A stretch of DNA of 64,000 nt, taken from positions 2,914,001 to 2,978,000 of the forward strand of contig NZ_CP054143.1 of assembly GCF_013284055.1 (NCBI RefSeq), in the 5' to 3' direction. This document shows, in pieces, positions 39,890 to 49,738 of the stretch (position 1 is the first letter of the stretch; each line of letters begins with the position of its first letter). The translations under genes were made by a program, and so were the position numbers. Under the pieces are notes generated by a model, which was not told where the DNA came from, did not search any database, and worked only from the letters and a program-made list of their open reading frames with translations. Source of the stretch: Deefgea piscis (lineage in GTDB: Bacteria; Pseudomonadota; Gammaproteobacteria; Burkholderiales; Chitinibacteraceae).

Positions 39890-42800
39890 ATGTTTTCTAA
39901 ATTTTTTATTGAACGGCCCATCTTTGCTAGCGTAATCTCGATCATTATCGTGATTCTCGGCTTAGCAGGGATGAAGTCTTTGCCGATTGAGCAATACCCG
40001 GGGATTACCCCGCCAGTGGTTTCGGTGACGGCGTTTTTCCCTGGCGCCACCCCTGAAGTCATCGCACAAACTGTTGCCGCACCACTTGAGCAGCAGATTA
40101 ATGGCGTAGAAAAAATGCTTTATGTGCAATCTGGCTCAGCCTCAAACGGCCAGATGAATATGAACGTTTATTTCGCCATTGGCACCGATCCCGACCAAGC
40201 CACCATTAACGTGAACAATCGCGTTTCTGCGGCGATGGCGCAATTACCTGAAGAGGTGAAGCGTCAAGGTGTGACGGTGAAAAAGAAATCGACATCGATC
40301 CTGAACGTGATTGCAATCAACTCACCAAATGGCCGCTACGATACAACTTACCTATCAAACTATGCATTGCTGAATATTGTTGATGAAATCAAACGTATTC
40401 CTGGCGTGGGTGATTTGACGATGTTCGGGGGCACTGATTACGCGATGCGCGTATGGTTGCGCCCTGATCGCTTAGCTCAGTTAAGCCTGACCCCGAGCGA
40501 TGTGATCAATGCAATTCGTGAGCAAAATGCGCAGTTCTCTGCCGGTAAAATTGGTGCACAGCCAACCACTGAAGCCATTGATTTCACGTATACCGTGAAT
40601 GCACAAGGCCGTCTTAAATCAGTGGATGAATTCAATAACATCATTGTGCGCTCAACCGCAGATGGCGCAACAATTCGACTTAAAGACGTCGCTCGCGTTG
40701 AAATTGGCGGCAAGGATTACGACCTTAAAGCCAGTATTAATGGCAAATCAGCCGTCGCCATGGGGATTTATTTACAACCAGGCGCTAATGCCATTGGTGT
40801 TGCAGCAGCAATTACCAAAAAAATGGACGAGCTTAAAAAACGTTTCCCTGAAGGAATTGAATACTCAATCCCATACGACACCACAACGTTCGTAAAAATC
40901 TCGATTGAAGAAGTGGTCCATACGCTAGCCGAAGCCATCGTACTGGTGTTTTTGGTGGTTTATCTGTTTCTACAAAACTTTAGAGCAACGCTCATTCCGT
41001 GTATTGCCGTGCCAATTTCATTAATTGGTACCTTTGCCGGTATGCTCGCGTTTGGCTTCTCTATCAACTTATTGACTCTGTTTGGTTTAGTGCTGGCGAT
41101 TGGTATCGTGGTCGATGATGCGATCGTGGTACTTGAGAACGTCGAACGGATCATGAGTGAAACCAAGTGCTCAGCCAAAGAAGCCTCAATTAAAGCGATG
41201 GAAGAAGTGTCTGGCCCCGTTGTGGCGATTGTTTTAGTGCTTTGCGCAGTATTTTTACCCGTCGCCTTTATGGGCGGCATGACCGGTGTGATGTACCAAC
41301 AGTTTGCCGTTACCATTGCGATTTCAGTTGTGATTTCCGGCATTGTGGCATTAACGCTCACACCAGCACTGTGCGCGATTATGCTTAAAAACGCACACCA
41401 TGAGCCAAATCGCTTCTTTAAAGCGTTTAACCGTAATTTCGACAAAATCACCAACGGCTATGTCAGCGGCGTATCATTTTTAAATCGCCGAGTTGCCATT
41501 GCGTTTATGATTTTTGCCGGCATTATTGTCTCGATGTTCGTCTTGCTAAAACAAGTGCCTAGCTCTTTGGTTCCCGACGAAGATCAAGGTTACTTGCTCA
41601 GCGCGGTAATGCTGCCTGACGCGGCCTCACTCAATCGTACTGAAGCCACCAGCGCTAGTTTTGACAAAATGCTCATGGCGAATAAAAACGTTGAGAATGT
41701 GGTGTCATTTGCTGGTTTTGACCTACTTTCTGGCGCAGTGATTAGTAGCGGCGGTGTTTCTTTTGTCACACTCAAAGACTGGTCTGAGCGACAAGGTAAA
41801 GGCGACAGTTCATTTGACCTAGCCAACACCTTCCAAGGCATGGCGTATATGGGCATTAAAGACGGCTTTGCAGCCACCTTTAATCCCCCTCCAATTAGCG
41901 GCATGTCAACGACTGGTGGTATTGAAGGTTACTATCAAAATCGTGGTACGGGCGACATCGCCACCTTCTCGGCGGCAGTGAATGAATTTGTGGCACAAGC
42001 TAAAAAACGCCCCGAATTCGCTAGTGTTTCAACCACATTCCGCGCCAATGTACCGCAAATTTATCTTGATCTCGATCGAGAAAAAGCCAAAGCACTTGGC
42101 GTGAACGTCAACCAAGTTTTTGATGCGATGTCTGCCACCTTTGGTCAAGTTTATGTCAATGACTTTAACCAGTTTGGCCGTACTTACCGCGTTCAATTGC
42201 AATCTGAAGCCGATTACCGCGCTCGCCCAGACGACATTCGTAACGTCTATGTTCGCTCTGATAAAGGCACCATGATTCCATTGACGAGCTTGGTTCATGT
42301 TAAGACATCAATGGGTCCAGAATTAGTTGAGCGTTTTAATGTATTCCAAGCCGCAAAAATCATGGCAACCCCCGCTCAAGGCGTGAGCTCAGGGCAAGCG
42401 ATTAAAGCGCTGGAAGAAGTCGAAGCCGAAATGGGATCTTCGGACTACAAACTTGAATGGACTGGCTCAGCGTATCAAGAGCAAGCCTCAAGTGGTACTG
42501 CCGCGACTGCATTCTTGATGGGTATTTTGATGGTATTCTTGATCTTGGCTGCGCAGTATGAACGCTGGAGTTTGCCATTTGCGGTCATCACCGCCGTACC
42601 ATTTGCGTTGTTTGGTGCCTTATTGGCGGTGTACCTCACCGGTCAAACTAATAACGTGTATTTCCAAGTGGGTCTCATTACCTTGGTGGGCTTGGCAGCT
42701 AAAAATGCGATTCTAATCGTTGAATTTGCCATCATGAAATATGAAGAAGGTGAAACGCTACTCAATGCGGCACTCGAAGCAGCTCGTTTACGCTTCCGCC

Positions 42801-43018
42801 CTATCGTTATGACTTCACTGGCCTTTATCTTGGGTTGCGTACCGCTAGTTACATCCAGCGGTGCAGGTTCAGGTAGTCGTTTTGCACTGGGTGTACCCGT
42901 TATTGGCGGTATGTTGGCGGCTACATTTATTGCTATTTTCTTTATCCCACTCTTTTTCCGTCTGATCATGCAAATGACCGAGAAAAAATCAAAACCAGAA
43001 GGAGAGAATCATGCTTAA
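39890..43018 (+). CDS. RND multidrug efflux pump (AcrB-like, HAE1 family)
   Basis: This 1042-residue inner-membrane pump starts [20 protein letters not shown], the classical HAE1 start, and has 12 helices with two large periplasmic loops. The proton-relay Asp pair is present in [20 protein letters not shown]. The second half has the matching [20 protein letters not shown] with the Lys of helix 10. It exports hydrophobic drugs, dyes and detergents; the actual substrates cannot be read from the sequence. It lies 11 bases after the adaptor and overlaps the channel gene by 8 bases. Confidence 0.96.
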   Translation: MFSKFFIERPIFASVISIIIVILGLAGMKSLPIEQYPGITPPVVSVTAFFPGATPEVIAQTVAAPLEQQINGVEKMLYVQSGSASNGQMNMNVYFAIGTDPDQATINVNNRVSAAMAQLPEEVKRQGVTVKKKSTSILNVIAINSPNGRYDTTYLSNYALLNIVDEIKRIPGVGDLTMFGGTDYAMRVWLRPDRLAQLSLTPSDVINAIREQNAQFSAGKIGAQPTTEAIDFTYTVNAQGRLKSVDEFNNIIVRSTADGATIRLKDVARVEIGGKDYDLKASINGKSAVAMGIYLQPGANAIGVAAAITKKMDELKKRFPEGIEYSIPYDTTTFVKISIEEVVHTLAEAIVLVFLVVYLFLQNFRATLIPCIAVPISLIGTFAGMLAFGFSINLLTLFGLVLAIGIVVDDAIVVLENVERIMSETKCSAKEASIKAMEEVSGPVVAIVLVLCAVFLPVAFMGGMTGVMYQQFAVTIAISVVISGIVALTLTPALCAIMLKNAHHEPNRFFKAFNRNFDKITNGYVSGVSFLNRRVAIAFMIFAGIIVSMFVLLKQVPSSLVPDEDQGYLLSAVMLPDAASLNRTEATSASFDKMLMANKNVENVVSFAGFDLLSGAVISSGGVSFVTLKDWSERQGKGDSSFDLANTFQGMAYMGIKDGFAATFNPPPISGMSTTGGIEGYYQNRGTGDIATFSAAVNEFVAQAKKRPEFASVSTTFRANVPQIYLDLDREKAKALGVNVNQVFDAMSATFGQVYVNDFNQFGRTYRVQLQSEADYRARPDDIRNVYVRSDKGTMIPLTSLVHVKTSMGPELVERFNVFQAAKIMATPAQGVSSGQAIKALEEVEAEMGSSDYKLEWTGSAYQEQASSGTAATAFLMGILMVFLILAAQYERWSLPFAVITAVPFALFGALLAVYLTGQTNNVYFQVGLITLVGLAAKNAILIVEFAIMKYEEGETLLNAALEAARLRFRPIVMTSLAFILGCVPLVTSSGAGSGSRFALGVPVIGGMLAATFIAIFFIPLFFRLIMQMTEKKSKPEGENHA

Positions 43019-44405
43019 AACCATTCTTTCCCTCAGCGTCGCCCTCGCCTTTACCGGCTGCGCGTTCACGCCAGACAATGTATTGCCAAAAACTGAGCTT
43101 CCTACCGCAATGGAAGCCAAGGTGTCGGTAGAAAAAAACTGGTGGACTCAATTTAATGATCCAGTTTTAAATCAATTGGTCGCGACTGCACTACAAAACA
43201 GCCAAAACTTGGCTTTAGTCACCGCTAAAGTTGATGAAGCTCGCGCTCGTTTAGGGATTGCAGACTCTGCCAAACTGCCACGGATCGACCTTAGTGGTCG
43301 TGGCGCGCGAGCACAAGCATCGCAAAACAGCACAGGTCTTGATTTGCCGCCTAGCAATAACTTCCAACTTGCAGGCCAAGCATCTTGGGAAATCGACTTC
43401 TGGGGACGTGTACGAAACACCGCCACTGCAGCACAACAAGACCTGATGGCGGTTGAGTACAATCGTGATGCCGCCATCTTGGCGCTCACCACCGAAGTGA
43501 CGCAAAACTACTTCAATTTGCGGGCTTTGGATGCGCAGCTAGAAATCACCAAGCACACGGTTCAATCACGTTTTGAAGCGTATGATTTGCAACAAAAACG
43601 CTATCGTGGTGGCGTCACATCAGAGTTAGATGTGAAACAAGCAGAAGTTGAGCTCGCCAATGCGCGAAGTAACTTGCCTGATTTTAAAGAGGCAATTGCT
43701 CGACTTGAAAGCGCACTCAGCGTCTTGGTCGGACAATCTCCGCGCGCGATGATGGAGCAAGGTATTGGACGTGGCAAATCAATCTCTGAGCTACAAATTA
43801 ACAATGAAATTCCAGACCAACTGAGTTCAGAATTATTGTTACAACGTCCAGATATCGCCCAAGCAGAAGCCAATTTGTTAGCCACACGCGCCCGAGTGCA
43901 AGTGGCTCGTGCAGCTTACTTTCCACGTATCTCACTCACGGGTTTACTTGGTGTGCAAAGTAACAGCCTAGACACCTTATTTAATCAAGGCACTCGAGGC
44001 TGGTCTTTTGCTGGCGACTTAGCGATGCCACTCTTTAATGGCGGCCTGACAGCAGCGCAAATTGACCAAGCAAAAGCACAAGAAAAGCAAGCCGTTGCGC
44101 AATATCAACTGGCAATTCAAACCGCATTTGCCGAAACCCGTTCAAGCTTAATTGTGAATCAAACAGTACAAGCTAAAACTGGTTTTGAACAAACACAAGT
44201 GAGCGCATTAAAGCAGCAGCTAAAATTAGCTACACTTCGTTATGACAATGGGTACTCAAGTTATCTTGAAGTGCTTGATGCACAACGTAGTTTATTTAAC
44301 TCTCAATTAAATTTGGTTAAAGCACAACGCAACCAAATTAATGCCCGAGTTGAGCTTTATAAAGCGCTTGGTGGTGGTTGGTCAAAAACACCTACACCGC
44401 AGTAA
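43011..44405 (+). CDS. Outer-membrane efflux channel lipoprotein (NodT/OprM family)
   Basis: This 464-residue protein has a lipoprotein signal ([10 protein letters not shown], Cys17) and two OEP repeats. It includes [50 protein letters not shown] and [13 protein letters not shown]-like segments typical of the NodT branch. It forms the TolC-like trimeric channel for the AcrAB-type pump encoded just upstream. GGAGAG precedes the ATG. A hairpin without a U-run follows the operon. Confidence 0.95.
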   Translation: MLKTILSLSVALAFTGCAFTPDNVLPKTELPTAMEAKVSVEKNWWTQFNDPVLNQLVATALQNSQNLALVTAKVDEARARLGIADSAKLPRIDLSGRGARAQASQNSTGLDLPPSNNFQLAGQASWEIDFWGRVRNTATAAQQDLMAVEYNRDAAILALTTEVTQNYFNLRALDAQLEITKHTVQSRFEAYDLQQKRYRGGVTSELDVKQAEVELANARSNLPDFKEAIARLESALSVLVGQSPRAMMEQGIGRGKSISELQINNEIPDQLSSELLLQRPDIAQAEANLLATRARVQVARAAYFPRISLTGLLGVQSNSLDTLFNQGTRGWSFAGDLAMPLFNGGLTAAQIDQAKAQEKQAVAQYQLAIQTAFAETRSSLIVNQTVQAKTGFEQTQVSALKQQLKLATLRYDNGYSSYLEVLDAQRSLFNSQLNLVKAQRNQINARVELYKALGGGWSKTPTPQ

Positions 44406-44415
44406 TAAAGAAAAA

Positions 44416-44450
44416 CAGTAAAGGCCAATACAAAACATTGGCCTTTACTG
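44416..44450 (+). terminator. Terminator-like hairpin after the efflux operon
   Basis: A perfect 14-base-pair stem (cagtaaaggccaat / attggcctttactg) with a seven-base loop begins 11 bases after the stop codon. Its 3' side lacks a T-run, so it may act mainly as a 3'-end stability element. Confidence 0.6.
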
Positions 44451-44523
44451 CAAATAAACATGATCCGCACGCCGATTTACAACATAAAACGCTGAAATTC
44501 ATTCACATTGAAAATGTAGATTC

Positions 44524-44532
44524 TGATATAAT
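44524..44532 (+). promoter_or_regulatory. Extended -10 promoter of the tRNA-Gly gene
   Basis: TGATATAAT is a perfect -10 with TGn extension, ending 11 bases before the tRNA. No clear -35 is seen. Confidence 0.6.
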
Positions 44533-44543
44533 TTAACACTTAC

Positions 44544-44614
44544 GCGGGCGTCGTATAATGGTAATACCCTAGCTTCCCAAGCTAGAGCCGTGAGTTCGAT
44601 TCTCATCGCCCGCT
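44544..44614 (+). tRNA. tRNA-Gly (anticodon CCC)
   Basis: The 71-base cloverleaf has acceptor arms gcgggcg / cgcccgc, a discriminator T, anticodon stem ctagc / gctag around the seven-base loop ttcccaa, and a TTCGATT T-loop. The anticodon CCC (44576-44578) reads GGG. The CCA end is not encoded. A recombinase remnant lies about 95 bases downstream, the usual side for integrated elements. Confidence 0.95.
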
Positions 44615-44709
44615 CATCAATCTCCTTTGTTATTCAATAAGATACTGTTTTAAATGGCTTTTAATTGCACACTGATACGGTCGGGTGATACGGTTAGAGC
44701 ATTAAAGTC

Positions 44710-44838
44710 ATGGCAAAACACACAGGCGTAAGCCTTCGCGGCAAGCACCTACCTCTCGTCTTCACATCCCCAAAGACCTCCAGTCATTCATTAAGAGCGG
44801 CTCAGAGAAACTAATTAGCCTACGCACCAAAGACCAAT
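44710..44838 (+). pseudogene. Remnant of a tyrosine recombinase (integrase) N-terminus
   Basis: From the ATG at 44710 the first frame gives MAKHTGVSLRGKH. After a frameshift near 44748 the next frame gives RLHIPKDLQSF, IKSGSEKLISLRTKDQS. Together these match the N-terminal domain (DUF6538 type) of tRNA-associated tyrosine integrases. Homology stops at about 44838, next to the stop of the diguanylate cyclase gene, so the catalytic domain is gone. A direct repeat tgatacggt (44673-44681 and 44686-44694) lies just before it. The frameshift and truncation make it non-functional. Its place after a tRNA-Gly marks an old integration event. Confidence 0.7.
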
Positions 44839-44845
44839 CGATTAT

Positions 44846-46147
44846 TTATTCGGCAAAGCGATACACATTTTTCCCTGCCGCCTTGGCTGAGTACATCGCC
44901 TCATCAGCCCTTTTAAGTAAGGCTTCCGGGGTGCATGCGCGGTCTTTGAGTACCGCAATACCGATGGATGTACCAATATGAGCTTCTGCATTATCAAAGT
45001 GCATTGGCTCATTAACGACAGAAATAACGCGTGCACCAATCTGTGCAATAGCGTCACCGTTCTCTGGGTTATCCAGAAGAATAACAAACTCATCGCCACC
45101 AAGTCGTGCCACTGTGTCTGTGTTGCGGAGCAAACTAGATAACCGCGTTGCAACTGTTTTCAGAACCTCATCGCCTATTGAGTGGCCTAAGGTGTCGTTA
45201 ACCTTCTTGAAGCCATCCAAATCCAGAAACATTAACGCAATCTGACGCGAATCACGATGCGACTTGGCGATCATTTGGCCCAGTCTTTCCATGAGAAGCG
45301 TACGATTTGGAAGTCCCGTCAGTCCATCATGTAGTGCCATTTGATGAATCAGTTGTTCCCTATCCCATCTTTCTGTGATGTCCGAACAAAGACCAACATA
45401 TTGCAAAATTACATCATTTTGGTCGCATATTGCAGATATGGATAACTGCCCTAGAAAAATGGAGCCGTCTTTTCGCTGGCTCCAAACTTCGCCATTCCAA
45501 ATTTTATTTTCTTGTAAGCTTTGAAACGTAGCGAGAAAAAAATCCGCTTCATGCCGATCGGACTTGAGAAAGCGTGCGTTCTGCCCAATCATTTCCTCCT
45601 GCGAATAGCCAGTGAGCTTAGCAAAGGCAGGGTTAACGGAAATGATCGTCGCATCCGAATCAGTCACCATGATGCCTTCGCTTGTGGCTTCGAATACACC
45701 TCGTATAAAAGATTCGCTTTTTGCCAGCGCAGCAGACACATTATCCGTTCTCTGTCTTGACTCCAGTAACTCCTGTTCGAATCGACTTCGTTCAATTGTT
45801 ACAAATAGAACCCAAGTAAACAGATCGACGCCTTCTTGGTTCGTTTTCTGGCAATTCACAAAGACGGGTAAGCTATTGCCACCCGAGTCAAGTAGCTGCA
45901 ACCGGATTTCTCGGACATGCCCATCTCGCAAAATCATCGGCCAGATGTGCGTATGCAAGAATATCCTGCTGGCCATCGGAAACATAAGCTCCATCGATTT
46001 TGTTAGCCAGCGCTCCTTGTCAGCCCCAATAAGTAGCAGTAGATTCTGATTCAACGATTGAATAACTCCAGCACGATCGGTAACCAATACGGCGCAGGGA
46101 ATTTGATCAAATGAAGGAATTAGCGCATCTGCGCTTTTACTAGGCAC
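44846..46147 (-). CDS. PAS-PAS-GGDEF diguanylate cyclase
   Basis: This protein is about 433 residues from the GTG at 46147, whose codon overlaps the stop of the upstream hydrolase (GTGCCTAG); an earlier GTG at 46201 is possible. It has an N-terminal PAS domain (IPCAVLVTDRAGVIQSLNQN), a second PAS (GIMVTDSDATIISVNPAFAKLTGY) with PAC, and a GGDEF domain. The catalytic motif RLGGDEFVIL is intact and the RxxD inhibitory site (RNTD) lies five residues before it. It should make c-di-GMP and be product-inhibited. The coupled RsbQ-like hydrolase probably supplies the signal read by a PAS domain. No EAL domain is present. Confidence 0.88.
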   Translation of the reverse strand: MPSKSADALIPSFDQIPCAVLVTDRAGVIQSLNQNLLLLIGADKERWLTKSMELMFPMASRIFLHTHIWPMILRDGHVREIRLQLLDSGGNSLPVFVNCQKTNQEGVDLFTWVLFVTIERSRFEQELLESRQRTDNVSAALAKSESFIRGVFEATSEGIMVTDSDATIISVNPAFAKLTGYSQEEMIGQNARFLKSDRHEADFFLATFQSLQENKIWNGEVWSQRKDGSIFLGQLSISAICDQNDVILQYVGLCSDITERWDREQLIHQMALHDGLTGLPNRTLLMERLGQMIAKSHRDSRQIALMFLDLDGFKKVNDTLGHSIGDEVLKTVATRLSSLLRNTDTVARLGGDEFVILLDNPENGDAIAQIGARVISVVNEPMHFDNAEAHIGTSIGIAVLKDRACTPEALLKRADEAMYSAKAAGKNVYRFAE

Positions 46148-46952
46148 CGACAAAATCACGCATCGCTTCGACAAAGAGCAGAGGCTCTGCCATGTGCGCA
46201 CAATGGCCTTGAACTTCTAAGATTTTTAAGGTGCTTCCAGCTATTTCAGTGTGAACGTACTCCCCAACGCTAAGGGGGGCCAGCGTGTCAGTGCGGTGCT
46301 GCAAAATCAGGCAAGGCACTTTTACCTTGGGGAGATCAGCCCTGTTGTCAGAGAAAAAAGTAGTTCTAGCAAAAACTTTGGCTACAGTCGGGTCAGTAGA
46401 GCAAAAACTATCTGACAGTTCTGCCGTAACCACGCTGTTCTCCCCCTTCGCTGACACGACGGGAGCCAAATAATTTGCCCATCCGATGTAGTTCTGTTCC
46501 ATCAAGTCTAGCAAGCCCTCAAGGTCTTCTTTTTCAAAGCCTCCGATATAATCCGGTGCATGGTTTACAAAGCATGGGTTGGGGCCTAGCAATACCAACT
46601 TACTAAATAGCTCTGGCCGGGCGATGGACGCCAACACGCCAATACTGCAACTCACTGAATGTCCTACGAACGTTACCCCGCTTTTCAAATCCAAAGCGTC
46701 GCAAATGTCTAATACGTCTTGGGCATAGCCACTGAGATTGCTATATTTGGCGGCATCAAAAGCGGCAATATTGGATTTTCCGCTGCCGACATAGTCAAAT
46801 AGAACTTGTTTGTGGGTTGACTTGAACGCGGGTGTTACACGATCCCACATATTTTGATTACAACCAAATCCATGAGCGTAAAGAAGAACAGGACCATCAC
46901 CATCAATAATTTTGACGTTATTTCGTGCAAGGATTTTTTCGTTCTGAAGCAT
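46140..46952 (-). CDS. RsbQ-like alpha/beta hydrolase
   Basis: This 270-residue alpha/beta hydrolase is close to RsbQ and the plant KAI2/D14 receptors: HGFGCNQNMWDRVTP, VLFDYVGSGKSNIAAF and RYSN-like KYSNLSGYAQDVLDICDAL. The triad is Ser in GHSVSC, Asp in HRTDTLAPL and His in QGHCAHMAEP. In Bacillus, RsbQ partners RsbP (PAS-PP2C) and hands it a small molecule; here the partner is the overlapping PAS-GGDEF gene. GGAG lies 7 bases before the ATG at 46952. The ligand is unknown. Confidence 0.9.
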   Translation of the reverse strand: MLQNEKILARNNVKIIDGDGPVLLYAHGFGCNQNMWDRVTPAFKSTHKQVLFDYVGSGKSNIAAFDAAKYSNLSGYAQDVLDICDALDLKSGVTFVGHSVSCSIGVLASIARPELFSKLVLLGPNPCFVNHAPDYIGGFEKEDLEGLLDLMEQNYIGWANYLAPVVSAKGENSVVTAELSDSFCSTDPTVAKVFARTTFFSDNRADLPKVKVPCLILQHRTDTLAPLSVGEYVHTEIAGSTLKILEVQGHCAHMAEPLLFVEAMRDFVGA

Positions 46953-46970
46953 TTGACACTCCAACCTTAA

Positions 46971-47102
46971 GGATTTGATACAGCGCGTGAGATTAACCCC
47001 AAAGTGGCAGAGGAGCTAGTCTGCTTGAACAATACCGGTGTTATTGTTGGTTTTGTTGTTGTGACCAACGCGTTATTGACCCACCTGCCGATGTTTGACT
47101 GA
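46971..47102 (+). other. Short orphan open frame in the gap before the EPS cluster
   Basis: The 283-base gap between the hydrolase and the flippase gene contains a 43-codon open stretch ending CLNNTGVIVGF, VVVTNALLTHLPMFD, stop. It has no convincing start codon or ribosome site and lies next to the recombinase-associated pair, so it may be the tail of a lost gene. I do not recognise it. The flippase promoter should be in the remaining 130 bases but was not placed. Confidence 0.25.
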
Positions 47103-47235
47103 CCCAAAGTCAAAATCACACTTCAAGCCCACCTGATTTACTAAAGATAATCAGCTTTTAACCCTCTTTTACATTCTCGCCATCATTGTATTGCACTCTC
47201 GTATTTAAATGAGCTATTGCTCATCGAGGTGCATC

Positions 47236-48747
47236 ATGTCTACTAGCTTTCAGCGTGCGGTTCTTGAGAGTATCTTCGCAAAAGTATTGTATTTATTTAC
47301 TAGGCTGGCCATACCCCCAATGGTTTTAACGCAAGTGGGGTTGCCAGAATATGGACTTTGGTCAATTTCTTTTGTTCTAGTGGGGTATTTAGGGCTTTCG
47401 GTTTCTGGACTAGCGACCGTTTATGTGCGGGAAATAGCTAAAGCTTTTGAGCAACAAGACGCGCATCGCGCCAGCGGCATGCTCAGTACTGGCGTGGCGC
47501 TGGCTTTGCTGCTTGGTAGTGGCTTTTGTTTGGGTTTAACGTTATTGATGCCTTGGCTTTTAGGTAAATTTGAAGTGAGCCCTGCGCTACACCCACTCGC
47601 GACTTTACTAATGCTCACAACTGCTTTTGTCTTTCTCGCTGATTTAACCTTGGGTGCATGGGGTTATGTATTACATGGCTTAAATCGTGTCCATGAGCAA
47701 CAGCGTATTTGGGTTGCGAGCTTTATGCTCGAATGGTTGATAATTGCAAGCTTGCTCTACCGGAATTGGGGTATGACTGCGCTATTGGGCGGCTTTGTGC
47801 TCCGTTATGTATTTTCAATCAGCTGTGCATGGTGGCGAGTACATCTAATCTGGCCCGACTTGCAGCTCAGACCCAAATTTGTGAGCAAAGTCTATCTTCA
47901 GCCGTTTCTTAAATTAGGCATGAAAAGCCAATTGAGCGATACGTTCGCCATGATTTTGCATTCAGCAGATCGTGTTTTGGCGGGCGTGCATTTTGGTAGT
48001 GCGGCAACGGCCCTTGTCGACTTGGGTAGCAAATTACCAGCGACAGCCACGTCGATTTCGTCGGGGATTAGCGCAGTCGTCTTGCCGCGCTCTGCCTGCA
48101 TGGATAAAGCTCAGTTAGCCGAGTTCTATCCTAAGGCTCTGCGACTGGCTCTATTTTCATTGTTATGGATTATGCCGCTCATTGTTTCCTGCGCGCCAGC
48201 GATTCATCTTACATGGCTAGGACTCAGGCCCGAATCAGCGCTCATCCTGCAAATGCTGCTTTGGCTGACGCCCGCTTGGCACCTACACACTTTAACGGGG
48301 TGTGCATCCAGCGCTTTGCGCGGGCAAGCCGAGCTAAGATTGGAGTTTGTATACCATATTCTGCGCCTTATTTCTGCCGGCATCGCCTATCTCAGCGCAA
48401 CTAGTCTGCTGCAATTTATTGCTTACTTTACGATAGGCAATGGGCTTGCTGCTGTGATTTATTTGCTCATCGCAAGCCAGCGTCTCTCTATGCCGCCTGC
48501 GCTAGTTTTCCGCCAAACGCTATGGCCACTTCTGATTGTTTATACCTTGGGCTACAGCTTTTCGTGGTTTTGGCCATGGCAACTGATCAGCCGCAACATG
48601 GCCGCACTGGAATTAGTTCAAGCGAGCAGTCTATTTATGCTCATTTTGTTTTGGGCGATTTGGAAATTGGTTTTAACTCAAAGCGAAAAACAGTGGCTAA
48701 CTAATCAATGCACAAAGTTTTTCAAACGTGAGGTTTATCATGCTTAA
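47236..48747 (+). CDS. Polysaccharide flippase (Wzx-like, PST/MATE superfamily)
   Basis: This 503-residue protein has 12-14 predicted membrane helices and starts MSTSFQRAVLESIFAKVLYL. The N-terminal part (LTQVGLPEYGLWSISFVLVG) resembles O-antigen and exopolysaccharide flippases, which move lipid-linked repeat units to the periplasm. The ATG at 47236 has GAGGT nearby and is preferred to an ATG at 47209. Its end overlaps the wza-like gene by 8 bases. It is the first visible gene of the exopolysaccharide cluster. Confidence 0.82.
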   Translation: MSTSFQRAVLESIFAKVLYLFTRLAIPPMVLTQVGLPEYGLWSISFVLVGYLGLSVSGLATVYVREIAKAFEQQDAHRASGMLSTGVALALLLGSGFCLGLTLLMPWLLGKFEVSPALHPLATLLMLTTAFVFLADLTLGAWGYVLHGLNRVHEQQRIWVASFMLEWLIIASLLYRNWGMTALLGGFVLRYVFSISCAWWRVHLIWPDLQLRPKFVSKVYLQPFLKLGMKSQLSDTFAMILHSADRVLAGVHFGSAATALVDLGSKLPATATSISSGISAVVLPRSACMDKAQLAEFYPKALRLALFSLLWIMPLIVSCAPAIHLTWLGLRPESALILQMLLWLTPAWHLHTLTGCASSALRGQAELRLEFVYHILRLISAGIAYLSATSLLQFIAYFTIGNGLAAVIYLLIASQRLSMPPALVFRQTLWPLLIVYTLGYSFSWFWPWQLISRNMAALELVQASSLFMLILFWAIWKLVLTQSEKQWLTNQCTKFFKREVYHA

Positions 48748-49726
48748 GCTAATCCCATACATATTGATGAGTACGGTTTTGATGGCCTGCAGCTCGATGC
48801 CAACGAATATCCCCAGCAATACACAGTCATTTCAACCAGCGCAAAAATCAGAGCAAATAGACTACGCCAGCCCCGAGGTTTTGATGGAATTAGAACGCGG
48901 CGGTGAGAATATTTATCGCCTCGCCGAAGGGGATTCATTGCAAATTACCGTTTGGAATCGTCCAGAACTATCCGGCAAGCAATTACTCGGGCCTGATGGA
49001 CGCCTCACCATTCCACTGGCGGGCACAATGAAACTCAACGGAGAAACCAGAGAAACTGCTGCTAAACAAATAAGCGACTCACTATCACCGTATATACGTA
49101 AACCTGCTGTATTTGTTGGCGTTGATCAATATACTGGCAATAGAGTAACAATCTTAGGCCGAGTTCAAAATCCAGGTGTACAGCAATTTGATCGACCTCC
49201 CACTTTATTAGAAGCCTTGGCTCGCGCGGGGTCTTTGCCTGTTATCGACAAACAAGCTACTTTAACTCGCGTTGCTGTTTTTCGCGGTCGGGATCGCATT
49301 ATCTGGGTTGATCTAAAGAAACTACTCAATCGCGGCGAACTGGCTTACAACATCAGCCTAAAACCCAATGATCTAGTGTACATACCCGATTCTTTCGATA
49401 CCTTGGTGTATGTCTTGGGTGCGGTTCACAAACCCGGCGCGTATCGATTAACGCCTGACATGTCACTCATGGATGCGCTATCCCAAGCGGGCGGACCTAA
49501 CGATGACGCCGCGCCCGAGCAAATCGCCATTTACCGCCCTAGCAAACAAGCGAACGAAACCACCCCACTCAAAACTTTGCTAAATCGTGACAAGATGGTC
49601 AACTTTTCTCTTGAAGAAGGTGATGTCATTTTTGTTCCAAAAAGTAGCGTTGCCGAGGCGGGTTATGTAATTCGGCAACTTATTCCCGGATTGTCCATAC
49701 TAACCATGGGTTTGGGCGCTTTTTAG
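48740..49726 (+). CDS. Wza-type polysaccharide export lipoprotein
   Basis: This 328-residue outer-membrane protein has a lipoprotein signal (LMSTVLMAC). It has a Poly_export domain, YRLAEGDSLQITVWNRPEL, with LLGPDGRLTIPLAGTMKL, then two SLBB domains (VTILGRVQNPGVQQFDRPP and VYVLGAVHKPGAYRLTPDM). It ends in an amphipathic helix suitable for the outer-membrane pore of Wza. It exports polysaccharide. It is shorter than E. coli Wza (about 380 residues). The ATG at 48740 overlaps the flippase stop and has GAGG upstream. The H-NOX gene follows after 12 bases, so both are probably cotranscribed. Confidence 0.93.
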   Translation: MLKLIPYILMSTVLMACSSMPTNIPSNTQSFQPAQKSEQIDYASPEVLMELERGGENIYRLAEGDSLQITVWNRPELSGKQLLGPDGRLTIPLAGTMKLNGETRETAAKQISDSLSPYIRKPAVFVGVDQYTGNRVTILGRVQNPGVQQFDRPPTLLEALARAGSLPVIDKQATLTRVAVFRGRDRIIWVDLKKLLNRGELAYNISLKPNDLVYIPDSFDTLVYVLGAVHKPGAYRLTPDMSLMDALSQAGGPNDDAAPEQIAIYRPSKQANETTPLKTLLNRDKMVNFSLEEGDVIFVPKSSVAEAGYVIRQLIPGLSILTMGLGAF

Positions 49727-49738
49727 GAGACGGTCAAT

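Noticed and set aside
44615-47235. A second copy of the tRNA-Gly 3' end (attR) closing an island
   Set aside because: I searched the gap sequences up to the flippase gene for ttcgattctcatcgcccgc and found none, so a right boundary inside this stretch is not supported.
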